Assembly (NCBI GenBank): GCA_016926475.1
Contig: JAFGON010000030.1
Span: 1 to 8,459 of the forward strand
Origin: a candidate division WOR-3 bacterium
GTDB lineage: Bacteria > SDB-A
Reading direction: 5' to 3'
Length of the DNA stretch: 8,459 bases
The translations under genes and the position numbers were made by a program. This document shows, one piece after another, positions 6,048-8,459 of the stretch. Below the pieces are notes generated by a model, which was given only the letters and a program-made list of their open reading frames with translations, did not search any database and was not told the DNA's origin. Numbering within the stretch: the first letter of the stretch is position 1; each line of letters opens with the position of its first letter.

Positions 6048-6968
6048 ATGGAAAATATCAGAAGTAAGTGGGAAAAAATAAACGAGGATTTCATCAATTT
6101 CTTGATTTTTGAAAAAGGCGTCAGCCCAAACACCCTCAACGCTTATAAAAACGATATAAGACAGCTTTCAAATTTCTGCATGGACATGATGTTATGCCCT
6201 GAAAACGTCAAACACGAGCATTTGATAGATTATTCCGAAAAACTGGTTCAAGCCGGTTTAAAACGAGCTTCGATGAGCAGAAAAGTGTCTTCAATAAACC
6301 ATTTTTTCAATTTTCTCAAAAACAACGAAATGATTATTCAAAATCCAGTAAAGGAACTGGTTGTCTCAAGAGGGAAAAGATCCCTTCCTGTCCCTTTGAG
6401 CATAGAAGATATCGAGAAAATATTCAAGTCTATTGGTGATAAATCGCCTGAGGAAGTAAGGGATAGAGCTATTTTCGAACTGCTCTATTCTTCGGGGTTG
6501 AGAGTTTCTGAAATATGCTCTATGACTTTCAACTCACTTCTTTGGGATGAACAGCTGATAAGGATAACCGGAAAGGGGAACAAAGAGCGGCTTATACCTT
6601 TCGGAGATTACGCGGCACAAGCGTTGAAAAACTATCTTGAGTTTGCAAGACCGAAACTTCTTAAAGGAAAAAAAGACACCGACAAGGTTTTTCTGAGTTC
6701 AAGAGGAAGGTCGATTTCAAGACAGATGATATGGATAAGCCTTAAAAGAGCCGCAAAAGCCGCTGCAATAGGCAAAGATATACACCCCCACACCCTCAGG
6801 CATTCGTTTGCCACCCACCTTTTAAAAGGAGGAGCAGACCTGAGAGCAGTTCAAGAATTACTCGGTCATTCTTCTATTAGCACGACTGAAATCTACACCG
6901 AACTTGACAGGGATACCTTGAAAGAAGTTATAAAAACCTGCCATCCAAGGGAGAAGATGAATGAATGA
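6048..6968 (+). CDS. xerD: Tyrosine recombinase XerD
   Basis: XerC/XerD-type recombinases resolve chromosome dimers at dif near the terminus. This one has 306 residues, close to the usual length of about 300. The N-terminal SAM-like DNA-binding domain (about 10-100) contains FEKGVSPNTLNAYKNDI, which resembles XerD (NTLNAYRRDL) more than XerC. The catalytic domain carries all six active-site residues: R152 (GLRVSE), K176 (TGKGNKER), H248 and R251 (HPHTLRHSFATH), H274 (LLGHSS) and nucleophile Y283 (TEIYT). The C-terminus LKEVIKTCHPRE matches the family's HPRA tail. A single Xer enzyme (XerH/XerA-like) acting alone cannot be excluded, because no second copy is visible. It follows the RNase gene after 14 nt and overlaps the coiled-coil gene by 8 nt. 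Nothing nearby suggests an integron, phage or other mobile role. Confidence 0.93.
   Translation: MENIRSKWEKINEDFINFLIFEKGVSPNTLNAYKNDIRQLSNFCMDMMLCPENVKHEHLIDYSEKLVQAGLKRASMSRKVSSINHFFNFLKNNEMIIQNPVKELVVSRGKRSLPVPLSIEDIEKIFKSIGDKSPEEVRDRAIFELLYSSGLRVSEICSMTFNSLLWDEQLIRITGKGNKERLIPFGDYAAQALKNYLEFARPKLLKGKKDTDKVFLSSRGRSISRQMIWISLKRAAKAAAIGKDIHPHTLRHSFATHLLKGGADLRAVQELLGHSSISTTEIYTELDRDTLKEVIKTCHPREKMNE
6947..6953 (+). promoter_or_regulatory. Ribosome-binding site of the coiled-coil gene
   Basis: AAGGGAG inside the end of xerD lies 7 nt before ATG 6961. A nearby ATG at 6957 is in the xerD frame and is only 3 nt away, so 6961 is the supported start. Confidence 0.65.
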
Positions 6969-8459
6969 TTCAGGAGAAGGTCAAGTAAATCCTGAAAAAT
7001 TTGACGAAATAGCCGACGAAATGTCATCAAGCCTGATCCAGGGTTTTGATCAGGCTCAACAAGAACATTTAATAGAACAAAAAAAGAACAACCTTGAGAA
7101 AGAAATCATTGATTTGACTGAAAAAAGAGATCAACTGCTCGCCGAAGTTGATGAGTGGGAAAAGATGGAAGCTTCTTTGTCTGAAAAGTTGAAAAAACTG
7201 CAAGAATTCAAGGATTCGGCACAAGAAAATTTTAGGGAAACCCAGAGACTTTCAGAGGAAATTGAAAAACTCCAAAATGAAAAAGAATCTCTCGAAGACG
7301 ATATCAAAGAATTAAACGGAAAAATCAATTCGGAAGAAAATGAACTTAAAGCGCTTCAGGCAGATCTAAAAGACGTCAGAAAACAAAAAGAAGAAGAGCG
7401 CGCTAATTTATACGAAATTGAAAAGCACATTGAGGCTTTATCGCTGAAAGTAATGCAAATTTCCGCTCAACTTGAATCCTTGGACAGAGAAAAAAACGAG
7501 AAACAGGAAAAAATCCGCAAAACCTATGAGGAGATTTCCAAGAATGAATCAACCCTGAGCGAAATAGCAGACCGGATAGAAAAGAGCCGTAAGGTCTTAG
7601 AAGACAATCAAATGGAATTGGATGGAATAACCCAGCAGAGAGAGAGAGTTATGATCGACATTGACATAGTCAAAAACGAGATTACAGCTCTCGATCAAAA
7701 AAAGAAAATTTCAGTTCAAGAAATTTCTGATCTGACCGAACGCTTAGCTGAACTTAAAAATTTTAACGAACAGCATGAAAACAAAATAGCCGAACTCGAA
7801 GCTGAGTACGAAAAAATTCAAATGGAAACCAGTTCTATTTCTATGGAAAACGACTATTTGGAAAACGAATTGACCATCAAAAAATCGGAGAAGGACAGAA
7901 TTGAATCTGAAATATCGCTGAAAAAAGATGAACTCACTGAGTTGGAGTCGAAAATAAATGACCTTGCCCAGGAAAAAGAAAACTTGAGCGAAAGCATCAG
8001 CTCGCAAACCCGGATAAATGAAGAATTGGAAAATTCATATAAAGATTTATTTTTTTTGAAGACTGCGGCTGAAGAAGAAATTAAGAATTTATTACAGAAA
8101 ATCGAATTAAACAAAAAGGAAACCGAAAAATCGGAAATCATTTTCGAAAACTTGCTCCAGGAAATAAGTTTATCGGAAAAAGAGCACAGGGAAAAAGAAG
8201 GTCAATACAAAAAGTCTCTTCAGGATTATGAATCTCAAATCGCTGAACTTGAAGATGCGGTCGAAAAGGAAAGAATAAAATACTCTGAGTTGAAAAAAGA
8301 AATCGATATTCTCGAAAATGAAAAGCAGGATGCTCAAAACAATATTTCAAAATACGGCGAAAATTTGAAAACTCTTGAGAAGAGCCGTTCAGAAGCCGAA
8401 GAAGTTGTAGGAGAGCTGGAAAGGAAGAGATCTGATTTAGAAACCGAGATAGGTGAAAA
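6961..8459 (+). CDS. Long coiled-coil protein of unknown function, 5' part (no stop in window)
   Basis: The frame starts at ATG 6961 and stays open for 499 codons to the window edge, so the protein is incomplete at its C-terminus. I do not recognise it. Residues 1-40 are a short acidic lead-in; from about 41 on, the chain is almost unbroken coiled coil. Heptads are exact in places: L/W at 45, 52, 59, 66, 73, 80 with partners at 49, 56, 63, 77, and again I/L at 101, 104, 111, 115, 118, 122, 129, 132, 136 and V139. The visible part is about 20% Glu and 12% Lys, with one Pro (residue 11), one Trp (66) and no Cys. There is no signal peptide, membrane segment or Walker A motif, so it is likely a cytoplasmic rod or scaffold. 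KDLFFLK (361-367) is the most hydrophobic interruption. SMC, Rad50 and RecN are unlikely because their ATP-binding N-terminal head is absent. Its ATG overlaps xerD by 8 nt. Confidence 0.85.
   Translation, partial: MNDSGEGQVNPEKFDEIADEMSSSLIQGFDQAQQEHLIEQKKNNLEKEIIDLTEKRDQLLAEVDEWEKMEASLSEKLKKLQEFKDSAQENFRETQRLSEEIEKLQNEKESLEDDIKELNGKINSEENELKALQADLKDVRKQKEEERANLYEIEKHIEALSLKVMQISAQLESLDREKNEKQEKIRKTYEEISKNESTLSEIADRIEKSRKVLEDNQMELDGITQQRERVMIDIDIVKNEITALDQKKKISVQEISDLTERLAELKNFNEQHENKIAELEAEYEKIQMETSSISMENDYLENELTIKKSEKDRIESEISLKKDELTELESKINDLAQEKENLSESISSQTRINEELENSYKDLFFLKTAAEEEIKNLLQKIELNKKETEKSEIIFENLLQEISLSEKEHREKEGQYKKSLQDYESQIAELEDAVEKERIKYSELKKEIDILENEKQDAQNNISKYGENLKTLEKSRSEAEEVVGELERKRSDLETEIGE

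Noticed and set aside
7131-8350. Several open frames of 65-95 codons on the minus strand
   Set aside because: They lie opposite the long coiled-coil frame. Its Glu/Lys-rich codons read backwards as Phe/Ser-rich frames, and the plus-strand frame has clear heptads and a good start.
6961-8459. Assignment of the coiled-coil gene to SMC, Rad50 or RecN
   Set aside because: These families begin with an ATP-binding head containing a Walker A motif. The N-terminus here is a short acidic lead-in followed directly by coiled coil.

Overview
The window looks like ordinary bacterial chromosome with a compact, mostly housekeeping gene set. GC content is moderate (low to mid 40s percent by eye) and genes overlap or abut. 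GTG is used as a start at least twice, and Shine-Dalgarno signals are strong on one side of the window and weak or absent on the other. A KhpB/Jag-type protein next to mnmE, a lipid II flippase (MurJ) and a TTHA0252-type beta-CASP RNase fit a peptidoglycan-making bacterium outside the well-studied Proteobacteria, perhaps an uncultivated phylum. The sequence alone does not let me name the lineage.

Layout. (1) Bases 1-1648, plus strand: the 3' end of khpB (jag; KH and R3H RNA-binding domains) overlaps mnmE (tRNA wobble-uridine GTPase) by 14 nt. This is the tail of the well-known rnpA-yidC-jag-mnmE neighbourhood. mnmG, which often follows, is absent here. (2) Bases 1759-2082, plus: a stand-alone Smr-domain protein. 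(3) Bases 2062-4485, minus: murJ followed after 3 nt by an EamA/DMT-type 10-helix transporter, whose 3' end overlaps the Smr gene tail to tail by 21 nt. (4) Bases 4486-4653: the divergent intergenic region. It holds a good sigma70-like promoter for the plus strand, with an inverted repeat over its -10 box. (5) Bases 4654-8459, plus: a three-gene operon of a beta-CASP RNase, a XerD-type tyrosine recombinase and a very long coiled-coil protein. The coiled-coil frame is still open at the window edge after 499 codons.

How the genes relate. khpB and mnmE belong to an RNA and translation cluster. murJ and the transporter form an inner-membrane pair. The RNase-xerD-coiled-coil unit appears to be transcribed from the promoter near 4573-4600, with close or overlapping gene junctions that suggest coupled translation. 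XerD would act on chromosome dimers at dif and the RNase on RNA. The coiled-coil protein is the one gene whose role I cannot assign.

I found no mobile element, CRISPR array, tRNA or rRNA gene, and no convincing intrinsic terminator. No stretch above 300 bases lacks a gene. The points most worth a second look are the unassigned coiled-coil gene, a non-canonical G3 motif (DGVG instead of DTAG) in MnmE, changed cavity positions in MurJ, and the promoter/dyad in the divergent region. I see no clear evidence of a new multi-gene system.
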